From IMG/VR virus record IMGVR_UViG_3300048592_000581, positions 1-24,180 of that record: a DNA stretch of 24,180 bases. One strand, 5' to 3'. Shown here in pieces: positions 7,535-14,423 of the stretch (its first letter is position 1; every line of letters starts with the position of its first letter). The position numbers were made by a program, and so were the translations under genes. The notes below the pieces were generated by a model that did no database searches, had not been told where the DNA came from, and worked only from the letters and a program-made list of their open reading frames with translations. This stretch comes from a virus.

Positions 7535-8391
7535 TTTTGGTTCAGGTGCTCCCGCAGTTTTCGCATCGGCTCGATTTCACATTCAAGGATTTCTTTCGGG
7601 CGTGTTGTAACTGCTTTTTCAGCAAGTCTCATTCTCTTCACTGCAAGCGCGAATTGCTCGAAATTCAAGGACATACTTTGGTCAGACCCGTAGTCGTTTC
7701 GATCCTCCGTCACGTGCCGCTCGACGTACAGAGCGCCGGCCCCGATTGCCACGCAATCAAGAATCCCCGGATCGTCATGGTCGGCCACATGAGACGACCA
7801 GCCGTAATAACTGCGCTGCCATCGTAATCGTCCTAAATTCAAAAGATCAATCGGTGCGGGATATGCGGCGACACAGTGAATAAGGAATACCTCCGGGCGT
7901 TCGCTATCCGTAAAATCTTTTCGATGCTCTATGTTCGCTAATACGTCAAAATCTGCCTGAGTGCATCCGCCGGTTGCAATATACAGCCTTTTATAGCGGG
8001 CTGCGCACAAATCCCGTAAGCCTCTGTCTATCGCCATGGCCGAGGGTATTTTTACAGAATCGCTCAGCCACCGCATGGTTTCCGCGCTGTTCACATCCCA
8101 AACAGAGACCATAATCCCAACGCCGCAAGCATCAGCTTCCGCCTTCAACTCCTCGTATTGCTTAACGCTAAATTCCAGCCCTTCTTTCTGCGCCCGCTGT
8201 GTTGTGCCCCACGGTGACTCACGGGGCGAGTCGAGAAATTCTTTCGTATAGCAGAGGTCGATTGTCCGCTTCTGAAATTTTACAACGTCCGCTCCTGCCT
8301 CTGCGGACTTCCGAATCATCCGCTTTGCTTTTTCAAGATCCCCGTTGTGGTTGATCCCTATTTCAGCTATGATCTTGATCTTGACGCTCAT
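7531..8391 (-). CDS. NeuB-type nonulosonic (sialic) acid synthase, catalytic domain only
   Basis: NeuB enzymes condense phosphoenolpyruvate with ManNAc or a related six-carbon sugar to give a nine-carbon acid. The family motifs are all visible: 'AEIGINHNGD' (9-18, Glu10), 'VVKFQKR' (Lys38), 'VKIPS' (Lys114, Ser117), 'ATGG' (139-142), 'IHCVAAYPAP' (171-180), 'GWSSHVADHDDPG' (His201), 'VERHVTEDR' (His226) and 'GSDQSMSL' (Asp237). The two histidines match the divalent-metal ligands of known synthases. The protein has 286 aa, against about 340-350 in typical NeuB, and stops where the C-terminal antifreeze-like (SAF) domain would begin. In characterised enzymes that domain reaches into the partner active site, so substrate use here may differ. 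The start overlaps the 65-aa ORF stop (ATGA). Confidence 0.9.
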   Translation of the reverse strand: MSVKIKIIAEIGINHNGDLEKAKRMIRKSAEAGADVVKFQKRTIDLCYTKEFLDSPRESPWGTTQRAQKEGLEFSVKQYEELKAEADACGVGIMVSVWDVNSAETMRWLSDSVKIPSAMAIDRGLRDLCAARYKRLYIATGGCTQADFDVLANIEHRKDFTDSERPEVFLIHCVAAYPAPIDLLNLGRLRWQRSYYGWSSHVADHDDPGILDCVAIGAGALYVERHVTEDRNDYGSDQSMSLNFEQFALAVKRMRLAEKAVTTRPKEILECEIEPMRKLREHLNQK

Positions 8392-8585
8392 TCGCTTTCA
8401 GCAGATCCCTGCCCATCGCGAATTCCCCATTTCTTCCGCTTCTCTTTCTCTTCACGGCGCAGCGGCAGTTCCGGGCTCTGTTTGATCGGCGTGAACAAGG
8501 CCGCATACTCCGCTTCAGGAATGGCAATCATGTTCCCAATCGGCTGAATTCTTACTTTGCGGTGGTTAGATTTTACAGGTTCCAT
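8388..8585 (-). CDS. Small unknown protein between neuA-like and neuB-like genes
   Basis: A 65-aa protein with a GGAG ribosome binding site ahead of its ATG; the upstream CMP-sugar synthetase gene ends nine bases before. The N-terminal part 'HRKVRIQPIGNMIAIPEAEYAALFTPI' is mixed, and the C-terminal half is highly charged ('RREEKEKRKKWGIRDGQ'). No family is recognised. Its end overlaps the NeuB-like start (ATGA), so it is an integral part of the cassette. It might be a partner of either enzyme or an unrelated phage peptide. Confidence 0.6.
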   Translation of the reverse strand: MEPVKSNHRKVRIQPIGNMIAIPEAEYAALFTPIKQSPELPLRREEKEKRKKWGIRDGQGSAESE

Positions 8586-8594
8586 TCTGTCTCC

Positions 8595-9272
8595 TCAGTA
8601 ATAGCTATTCTGAACAAATTCGCGGGCCACCTTAAGGTCATGCAGCCATTGATGCAAATATAGATGGTCCTCTCTAAAGTCAATGTCAAAAAGCACCCGG
8701 TTAGGAATTATGAACGGGTCAGAGTCTCCAATATTGTGCCGCGCTGTCGGGACTAACGAGCGGTGCATGACGTAGAACGACCCGTCCTCAATCCAGCATT
8801 CTTGATTGCCGGACACAAACTGCCCCGGAGTTTCCCCGTTTATCCCGACCCCGCCCCGCCACACTCGCCCCCGGTGCAAATAGGCGGTGAAACCGGACTT
8901 TTTCTTGCTGGCAAAAAATTCATTCAGCCCCAGCGTGAAGCACCTCCGCCCCCTAATCGGGCAGGTCGGACTCATCATCCCATACCACTCCGCGTCAACC
9001 AGGCTTGCAAAATGCTGCCATAGTTCAGCCCCGTACGGACGGCTCTCGCATAACTCTACGGGGCGCTTAATCCGCGCCTCTGCCGGAACCTGAGCCAAAT
9101 AGTCGTCTGAATCGCTGCTTAAAAATACCCGCCGGGTGTAGGTTTGCGCGAAATGATAGGTCAGACGGATGAGCGACACGCCGTCGAGCGTGGCAAGCCC
9201 TTTTGCCGGGAAGCGTTCACTGCCACCCCGGGCAGGGATAAAAATTGCCAGATTATTCAGCGCTTCGTCCAT
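8595..9272 (-). CDS. NeuA-type CMP-nonulosonate cytidylyltransferase
   Basis: Acylneuraminate cytidylyltransferases activate sialic or related acids with CTP to CMP-sugars. The 225-aa product has the nucleotide-binding motif 'IPARGGSERFPAKGL' (12-26), 'LSSDSDDY' (51-58), 'MMSPTCPIRG' (99-108), 'DGSFY' (163-167) and 'DIDFREDHLYL' (197-207), in the family order and at the usual spacing; length is normal for a single-domain enzyme. I chose the ATG at 9272, which lies within the end of the radical SAM gene (16-base overlap) and has GAGG upstream; a longer reading frame from 9323 would add 17 residues without similarity. Specificity among Neu5Ac, legionaminic and pseudaminic acids, or Kdo-type sugars, cannot be decided by eye. 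Confidence 0.88.
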   Translation of the reverse strand: MDEALNNLAIFIPARGGSERFPAKGLATLDGVSLIRLTYHFAQTYTRRVFLSSDSDDYLAQVPAEARIKRPVELCESRPYGAELWQHFASLVDAEWYGMMSPTCPIRGRRCFTLGLNEFFASKKKSGFTAYLHRGRVWRGGVGINGETPGQFVSGNQECWIEDGSFYVMHRSLVPTARHNIGDSDPFIIPNRVLFDIDFREDHLYLHQWLHDLKVAREFVQNSYY

Positions 9273-9991
9273 TCTGGGATGTCCGTCCTCAGCTCGATTT
9301 TTTTGTCTGCATTGAAATTGCATTTCTTGCAGATTTCATAATAATAGCGATTTTTGCGGAGCCCTTTCCGCGCTTTGAAGTATTCCGGCTTTCTCCAGAT
9401 CTTGTCGATAGACTCTTTGCCGACATTCCCGAAAAACGTTTTCCCGCTCCAATCGTCGCAACACAGAACCACATCACCCAGGTAGTTGACGTAAGTCGCC
9501 TTGCCGTCTGCCGGGAAGCATTTTTCTGCCGGCTTTGCCGTCTGCTCTGTCTCGATAGATCCTCCCCGATTGTGCAGGACCGCGCCGTCAAATCTCCTGA
9601 CGGTAAGAATCCCATGGCTGATGGAGAACCATCGCGGATTGGGAACGGGGTTATGGTCTGTTACGACAATCTCAGACATTCCTGCGGCCTGCAATTTATC
9701 TATGGTCGGCAGGTCCAGGTAGTCACCGTTAGAGAACATCTTTACCCGCGCACCCATCGCCCCGGCAAGCTCACAAATGACATAGATTCTCTGATCGAGC
9801 ATCGGCTCGCCGTACAGGTTCGGGTGGATAGTCCCGGTAAACTCTGCTCGCCTGAGCTGCTCCATAAGCCCGAACAGAATTTCGTCAGGCATGAATTCCT
9901 CAGGCCGAGCCTTTAATGACACGGGGCAATAGCTGCAAGACCTGTTGCACTTGCTCGTCGTCTCAATGTCGATTCGCTCAAATAGTTCCAT
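9257..9991 (-). CDS. Radical SAM enzyme with SPASM-type C-terminal cluster
   Basis: A 244-aa protein with the radical SAM cluster motif 'CNRSCSYC' (Cys15, Cys19, Cys22) binding a [4Fe-4S] cluster, a 'GEP' motif (61-63), and 'VKMFSNGDYL' (83-92). The C-terminal part has the cysteines of a SPASM/twitch-type auxiliary cluster: 'KCFP' (Cys158), 'VVLCCDDW' (Cys177, Cys178) and 'EICKKCNF' (Cys221, Cys224), with 'GNVGKESIDKIWRKPEY' between. Such enzymes modify peptides or dehydrogenate or epimerise sugars and aminoglycosides. In a sugar cassette, sugar modification is plausible, but peptide modification of a virion protein cannot be excluded. It overlaps the GT8-type gene by 14 bases. Confidence 0.88.
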   Translation of the reverse strand: MELFERIDIETTSKCNRSCSYCPVSLKARPEEFMPDEILFGLMEQLRRAEFTGTIHPNLYGEPMLDQRIYVICELAGAMGARVKMFSNGDYLDLPTIDKLQAAGMSEIVVTDHNPVPNPRWFSISHGILTVRRFDGAVLHNRGGSIETEQTAKPAEKCFPADGKATYVNYLGDVVLCCDDWSGKTFFGNVGKESIDKIWRKPEYFKARKGLRKNRYYYEICKKCNFNADKKIELRTDIPEWTKR

Positions 9992-10589
9992 AGAACCGCA
10001 TCCACCTTTCCAGCCATAGAGGGCTGCACTTGTCCGGCTCGATCCACGGTTTCGGCCCGACGAAATGAAAAATTTTTATCTTATTTTGTAAAAACGCATG
10101 CAGGTTTTTATGTCTCTCCACCCACGATGCGAGAAAATTCATTTCCGGGCCGAGAATACCGGGCTTGATCCAGCCGTAATAAATCGCATCGTTTATATAG
10201 CCCTGATCCCCACCGTCATAAGTCGAGAAGGTCTGGAACGGAACGCCGGTAAAGCTGCAATTCTCATAGAATACCACCCCCGTATTCAGAAGCGGATATT
10301 GATAGCGCAGCGAGTCCTTCCCCATCGCAAACCCGGGCCATTTAACGGACCCGAGACACAGACAGTCAGCGTCGATAAAGAGCATCTGTTTATGGCCTTT
10401 CCAGCCGTGCTTAAAGAGACTGATTTTTTTCATCGCCACCGAATAGCGGTCAGAGGCTGGAAGGTCGCACTCTATTCGGTCAGCGTGAATCGCCTCAAAC
10501 TCGATGTCCGGGTTATAGCGTCGAAAACTGCGCTCAAGCACTCGCGCCCCGACCTCATAGGCGTCATCGTAAATAGTCAAAGCAATCAT
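9978..10589 (-). CDS. GT8-type glycosyltransferase
   Basis: The 203-aa product resembles family GT8 enzymes such as glycogenin and LPS galactosyltransferases. Visible motifs are 'MLFIDADCLCLG' with the metal-binding DxD (Asp73-Ala-Asp75), 'LNTGVVFYE' (101-109), 'DQGYIND' (128-134) and the C-terminal 'HFVGPKPW' (175-182), the diagnostic HxxGxxKPW-like element. The protein is shorter than usual GT8 members (about 250-300 aa), so it is a compact catalytic domain. I chose the ATG at 10589 (ATGA overlap with the upstream gene); an in-frame ATG at 10601 would add four residues. The donor is likely a UDP-hexose or UDP-HexNAc by family rule; the acceptor is unknown. Confidence 0.85.
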   Translation of the reverse strand: MIALTIYDDAYEVGARVLERSFRRYNPDIEFEAIHADRIECDLPASDRYSVAMKKISLFKHGWKGHKQMLFIDADCLCLGSVKWPGFAMGKDSLRYQYPLLNTGVVFYENCSFTGVPFQTFSTYDGGDQGYINDAIYYGWIKPGILGPEMNFLASWVERHKNLHAFLQNKIKIFHFVGPKPWIEPDKCSPLWLERWMRFYGTI

Positions 10590-11101
10590 GCGGCGATCCA
10601 TCCGTCTATGTTGTGCGTTCTGCTCGCACCGACTGACAGAACCTGTATGCCGTATTTAGAATTCGGCTTGAGCACCCACCAGGCGATCGGCAAAGACTTG
10701 CCGAGTTCAAAGGCGTAGTCCCCGGAGCGAGCAATAAAAGAGCTGAGTTGAGTTCCGACGTTTGAGACAGTCGGGCGAGTGGTAACTACCGCAGGCGCTA
10801 AAATCGCGCTATTGCGGTTCAGGTTATGCAAAGATTGCGGCGTTCCACCGGTCGAAACGACGTCCTCGAAAAAAAGAATGTCGGCGTTGCCGCTCGATGC
10901 CACCCGAAAAGCGAACAGCACAGCAGACGCCCCGGTTTCTATCTGCACAATGATGAGCGGCGACCCGGCGGCGTTAAACGTATCGCTAAAAGAGAAATAG
11001 AACGCCCGCCCATTGTCAGCCATTTCATCGGTCAGCGACTCTATAGCTATAGCGTGTCTGCTCGTAATGCGAGCAGCCCCCGCCCACAGTTCGCGGCTCA
11101 T
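10586..11101 (-). CDS. Beta-rich probable virion protein within the sugar cassette
   Basis: The 171-aa protein has no enzymatic motif. It is rich in beta-type, Ser/Thr and Ala segments: 'GRAFYFSFSDTFNAAGSPLIIVQIETGASAVLFAFRVASS' in successive strands, then 'ILFFEDVVSTGGTPQSLHNLNRNSA', and a C-terminal 'YAFELGKSLPIAWWVLKPNSKYGIQVLSVG'. The middle part resembles a widespread phage structural pattern (an 'FFE.P..s.nGT...  .N.NR.S' stretch followed by 'LkPnt.Y.i.i') that I associate with head-decoration or virion-surface proteins. This is recall by pattern, not a search result. Being the only non-enzymatic larger protein in the cassette, it is a candidate acceptor for the modification. ATGA overlap with the upstream gene and GGTGAGG before the start. 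Confidence 0.62.
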   Translation of the reverse strand: MSRELWAGAARITSRHAIAIESLTDEMADNGRAFYFSFSDTFNAAGSPLIIVQIETGASAVLFAFRVASSGNADILFFEDVVSTGGTPQSLHNLNRNSAILAPAVVTTRPTVSNVGTQLSSFIARSGDYAFELGKSLPIAWWVLKPNSKYGIQVLSVGASRTHNIDGWIAA

Positions 11102-11775
11102 GCCAGAACCTCACCCAAGACGCCGTCTGATTTAATGATGCCCGGAAATCGCAGCGACAGAAGCCGCCAATCCGCGATTTGCTTTTCATACCCTTCTGCT
11201 TTCTTCTCAGCCATGTGTTGCTCTTTGCCGCTCCCCCATTTCGGGTGCAGCCCGTCGCCCGTGTAATGATGCGTTTTGCCATCAGCCCCTCCGCAATCGA
11301 TCCCGAGAAGCTGAACGCCAATAGCCCCGGCCATGATTGCAAAATGCGCTGCAAAGGTCGATGACGAAAAGCGAGAAAAGCAGCCTGCCGCGAAGCTATC
11401 GTCTATTTTTTTCCAATCGCGCAGCCGGGGGAACCGCGTTACATACTCTTCATCTATCACATTAAGAGGCGTTCCGTCAAAGGTGATCGTTCGGCAGGGC
11501 AGCACGTTCATCGGGCGCACTCCTGCATTGTAGATGGTATGCCAATCCCCGAAACACCATACAGACGGGTTCGGTACATAGAGAATTTCATGATTTACGG
11601 CTATGGTCTTTTTGTCTGCAAGCGAGTCATAGTCAAACCCGCCCATTGACGGCCCGGACCCGACGACGTAGACAACGTGATTTTTGAAAAACCCTCGCAT
11701 CCATGACGGCCCCGCCTCGATCATTTTCTTCTCTTCGGCCTTGCGGTTTACGATGCGGTGCATATCAACCCGCAT
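11098..11775 (-). CDS. DUF115/MptE-like or GT42-like putative glycosyltransferase B
   Basis: The 225-aa protein has a Rossmann-type start, 'VVYVVGSGPSMGGFDYDSL' (34-52), then 'TIAVNHEILYVPNPSVWCFGD' in two parts, 'SSSTFAAHFAIMAGAIGVQLLGID' (137-160) and 'HHYTGDGLHPKW' (169-180). The 'GxGPS...D', 'VN' and 'G...v.L.GiD' elements in this order are shared by DUF115/MptE-like proteins, which include the flagellar Maf nonulosonate transferases, and by GT42 sialyltransferases such as Cst-II. It shares the same layout with the gene at 12391-13101. The first ATG has a weak ribosome binding site; an ATG 4 codons later is also possible. Function as a sialyltransferase is inference from pattern and from the NeuA/NeuB neighbours. 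Confidence 0.65.
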   Translation of the reverse strand: MRVDMHRIVNRKAEEKKMIEAGPSWMRGFFKNHVVYVVGSGPSMGGFDYDSLADKKTIAVNHEILYVPNPSVWCFGDWHTIYNAGVRPMNVLPCRTITFDGTPLNVIDEEYVTRFPRLRDWKKIDDSFAAGCFSRFSSSTFAAHFAIMAGAIGVQLLGIDCGGADGKTHHYTGDGLHPKWGSGKEQHMAEKKAEGYEKQIADWRLLSLRFPGIIKSDGVLGEVLA

Positions 11776-12400
11776 AGCCGTCAGCCACGATTGAAATTTT
11801 AGGCCGGCTTGTCAGGTGCGGCAAATCGGTCGGGCGCAAGACCACGCGGAACCCGGCTTCCTGCATGTCCTGCTTTAGCATCGTCTCTGTATAACCCCCG
11901 CAGTGATCTATGTAAGCACCATGCGGCGTCTGATGACTGACGATCCACTCGATCATCTGCTCTGCATTGAGACGCTTTGCAGCGTTAGCCACCGCTTCCC
12001 GGCTTACGGACGGGCCGCCGACATAGCCCTCATGGCTGTATCGCACAACCCACGTCAGAAGTTTTTGCTCTGCGGTCGCGCCCTCAAGCGCAATCTGCAA
12101 ACCGCGCTGGAAAAAAAACTGACCACCTTTTTGATATTCGCGAAATGCAAGCCCAAAGTCAGGCACGACAATCCGGCACCGCCCTTTTTCCCACAGCACC
12201 CGACGAAAATCTTTCAGCACTCGCACCGCTGCTCGTCTCGGCATGTGTTCAAGGACATGAGAACAGTAGATAATCTCCGCGCTTCCGTCCTCGTAGGGGA
12301 GAGGGTTTTTCAGGTCATGCACGATCGGCCCGATCTTGTCAATGTTCTGCCACCCCTGCATAAGTTCGCGCCCGCATCCGACGTTTAGCTTTAAGAGCAT
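11765..12400 (-). CDS. Class I SAM-dependent methyltransferase
   Basis: A 211-aa protein with motif I 'LKLNVGCG' (3-10), a following acidic loop 'NIDKIG', 'LPYEDGSAEIIYCSHVLEHMPRR' around 33-56, and 'VLWEKGRCRIVVPDFG' around 68-84. This pattern matches the Methyltransf_11 type in which a 'hxxHVLEH' motif precedes a substrate-binding 'PD' strand. Such proteins often accompany polysaccharide or glycan genes and methylate sugars, but specificity cannot be seen. GGAGGA lies seven bases before the ATG, and the start overlaps the upstream gene by 10 bases. The tail of the protein overlaps the next gene start by 11 bases. Confidence 0.85.
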   Translation of the reverse strand: MLLKLNVGCGRELMQGWQNIDKIGPIVHDLKNPLPYEDGSAEIIYCSHVLEHMPRRAAVRVLKDFRRVLWEKGRCRIVVPDFGLAFREYQKGGQFFFQRGLQIALEGATAEQKLLTWVVRYSHEGYVGGPSVSREAVANAAKRLNAEQMIEWIVSHQTPHGAYIDHCGGYTETMLKQDMQEAGFRVVLRPTDLPHLTSRPKISIVADGYAG

Positions 12401-13101
12401 AGTATTTCCTCCGGGCGAGCTTTTCTGAAACGCGGAATGACCGACACCGGGGACAGGTTAATGATATTTTCAGGATCGAATTTCTGAAAAGCGTTCCTCC
12501 CGGCCCGCTCGTATTGCTCCATATACCCGTCGCCATGGTGGATCTCTCCGCCCGGTTTGAAAGACGAGCTGTAAAAATGGCAAGTGTCCCGGTCCTTCCC
12601 GCCGGCTGCTATGCGCTCGAAATACTCCCGCGCCTCCGGCAAATACGCATCGCTCGGCTTCATCTGCGCGGCTCTTTCTGCCGTCATTTTGCACTGATCG
12701 AGCCCGAGCAGGTAGATTTTGCAACCATGCACCTGAGCAAAATTGATTGCGAGCTGCGCGGTCAGGTAGCGGGAGAATAGCCGCCCGCTTCGCAACCATT
12801 CTTCCCGACCGACAGGAGAGCCCTCCGGGCCCGTAGCTATAAACCGCGTGCAGTCGGTCAGATCCTGCAACCCGTCCGCCGTCGTTACAATATGCGCTCC
12901 ATTTCGGGAGGGCTCGCATCTTCTGTAAACGTCCTGATCGTAGAAGATCCAGAAAGCCGGATCCGGTACAAACCGAATCGCATCATTGATGCAGACGCAG
13001 CACTTGTCTCTGAGCAGCTCAAAGTTGAAATGCTTGAGAGACGGGCCGCCGCCGACGATAAAGACCTCTTCGGGTAGATCATGTAAAACTCCGTTAAGCA
13101 T
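12391..13101 (-). CDS. DUF115/MptE-like or GT42-like putative glycosyltransferase A
   Basis: The 236-aa product starts with 'EVFIVGGGPSLKHFNFELL' (12-30), followed by 'CVCINDAIRFVPDPAFWIFYD' in parts, 'LTAQLAINFAQVHGCKIYLLGLD' (113-135), 'EIHHGDGYMEQY' (186-197) and 'NLSPVSVIPRF' (215-225). The order of the elements matches the second copy at 11098-11775: GGGPSL versus GSGPSM, IND versus VNH, LLGLD versus LLGID, HHGDG versus HHYTGDG. The 'S/CP.S....F' C-terminal pattern is also seen in Cst-II-type sialyltransferases. GGAG stands six bases before the ATG, and the start overlaps the head morphogenesis stop by 8 bases. It could be a transferase for the CMP-activated sugar; other roles, such as a nucleotide-sugar binding protein, remain open. 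Confidence 0.65.
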   Translation of the reverse strand: MLNGVLHDLPEEVFIVGGGPSLKHFNFELLRDKCCVCINDAIRFVPDPAFWIFYDQDVYRRCEPSRNGAHIVTTADGLQDLTDCTRFIATGPEGSPVGREEWLRSGRLFSRYLTAQLAINFAQVHGCKIYLLGLDQCKMTAERAAQMKPSDAYLPEAREYFERIAAGGKDRDTCHFYSSSFKPGGEIHHGDGYMEQYERAGRNAFQKFDPENIINLSPVSVIPRFRKARPEEILCS

Positions 13102-13984
13102 TCAACTCCGCCAGCTTGCGTTCATTGCGCTCTTCTTGCTCCTGCAAGCTCTCTTGTTGCGCTTCTCTCCGGGCATCGGTCTTAGCCTCAAAGAAAGGCG
13201 CTAAAGTATGAAAGCAATTTGGATGAAAAGGAGGAAGCTGATCAAGCTCATCATACCCGGCAGTTGCACCGGTTAGCGAAAACACAAGCCCCTCATATTC
13301 AAGGCAGATTTCGGTTTCTGTGTCGTGGTCGCTGACTCTTACCAGGTCGTGCCCGAGTTCAAGCAATGAATTCTTCATCGCCATAGATTGTGCTTCCCGG
13401 ACTCGCGTCCGCGCCACCATGTCCGCGTAAGCCTCGGGATGATAGCGGCGAGTTGTCCCGGTTGCGCTATTCACCGTGATGATCTTGCCGTCCTTTCCCA
13501 CCCGCTCTTCAAGCGTTTTTAGCAATTCCGATTTCACCGCTCTAGGCGTGTTGTCCGTTTCAAGGCCTGCCTTGAGAGCCTGATTTATTTTCGCTTCCTC
13601 AATGTTGTACTGCTGTGTCAGCCGGAACAACCTCTCTGTGTCGCGGGCCCCTGCATCGAGGGCGGTAAAGGTATCAAGCAAGACCTCCCGAGTAAATAGC
13701 TGGATGACCTGCTCCTGTTTACCGGACGCTCGGAGAGCTGCGGCTACCCGGCTACCGACCGCTTTCTTTGCGGACTTTTCGCCGGCAGTGTATGACTCTC
13801 GGATAGCTGCCGTAAAATACCGCGCCATGATGTCCTTGATCTTGCCGTATTCCTCGTTTACGACTTTAAGCCGGGGCTCAAAGAAGTTGTTTTCAGTCCT
13901 GCGGCTTCCGATGACGGACTGAATAAGCGAAATGATCGTATCGCTACGGTTCTTCAGATAGCGTAAAAAGGTTTCCCGGCTCAC
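13094..13984 (-). CDS. Minor head / head morphogenesis protein (phage minor capsid type 2)
   Basis: The 296-aa product has a helical N-terminal two-thirds and a conserved C-terminal module: 'MVARTRVREAQSMAMKNSLLELGHDLVRVSDHDTETEICLEYEG' in successive pieces, then 'YDELDQLPPFHPNCFHTLAPFFE'. The 'ARTxxREAQ', 'DxxxCxxYEG' and 'PPFHPNCxHxL' elements are the signature of the Mu gpF / SPP1 gp7 / minor capsid protein 2 group, with cysteine and histidine residues possibly binding metal. The GTG start overlaps the preceding stop (GTGA). The C-terminal end is a charged coil. In this group the protein is carried into or onto the head near the portal and helps assembly and DNA entry. Confidence 0.85.
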   Translation of the reverse strand: MSRETFLRYLKNRSDTIISLIQSVIGSRRTENNFFEPRLKVVNEEYGKIKDIMARYFTAAIRESYTAGEKSAKKAVGSRVAAALRASGKQEQVIQLFTREVLLDTFTALDAGARDTERLFRLTQQYNIEEAKINQALKAGLETDNTPRAVKSELLKTLEERVGKDGKIITVNSATGTTRRYHPEAYADMVARTRVREAQSMAMKNSLLELGHDLVRVSDHDTETEICLEYEGLVFSLTGATAGYDELDQLPPFHPNCFHTLAPFFEAKTDARREAQQESLQEQEERNERKLAELNA

Positions 13985-14415
13985 GGGTATTCGTTCGTCT
14001 GCCTGGTTAGATTTGTGCCGAAGCTTCGGCGCACTCGGAAGGGATCGATCAGCCGCGAAACAATATCATTATATCCGGTGTTTTTGTAGGCGTCGCGGCG
14101 TTCAGGCACGCGAAACGATTCAGAGAAATTCCCGATTGTAAATGACTGCACGTTTTGCGCTTGAAGCGCGGCCCGCACTCCGTCGGTCGGGTTGTTAAAC
14201 AGAGCAAGCGCCTGTTCCACGTTAGCCGCCATCATGCGGTCTTGCTCATCGGCAGTCCCTGACGTTATAGGATCGGGGAAGCTGTAAAGAGGGTCATAGA
14301 ATAACTGACGGTAGGCTTCGGTATAGTATTTCGTTCTATCGGCAGAAGCGGCAAGGGCCCCGCCGTCCGGCTTCGTAGCCAGATAAGCAAGGGCCCATGC
14401 ATCAGTGATCCACAT
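13981..14415 (-). CDS. Head-tail connector / adaptor protein
   Basis: I chose the ATG at 14415 ('MWITDAWALAYLATKPDGGALAA' in part), eight bases after the capsid gene stop; the longer reading frame to 14490 would overlap the capsid gene by 67 bases and carries unlikely sequence. The 144-aa product is helical at the N-terminus ('YYTEAYRQLFYDPLYSFP', 'QDRMMAANVEQALALFN') and has a C-terminal 'RLIDPFRVRRSFGTNLTRQ'. Position between the major capsid and minor head genes and size fit a gp6-type head-tail connector. No clear Shine-Dalgarno sequence precedes the ATG, so coupling with the capsid gene is probable. Confidence 0.6.
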   Translation of the reverse strand: MWITDAWALAYLATKPDGGALAASADRTKYYTEAYRQLFYDPLYSFPDPITSGTADEQDRMMAANVEQALALFNNPTDGVRAALQAQNVQSFTIGNFSESFRVPERRDAYKNTGYNDIVSRLIDPFRVRRSFGTNLTRQTNEYP

Positions 14416-14423
14416 TTTTGCAG

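Noticed and set aside
9245-9916. 223-codon plus-strand frame
   Set aside because: It is opposite the radical SAM gene, whose cluster motifs are clear; no recognisable motif in the plus frame.
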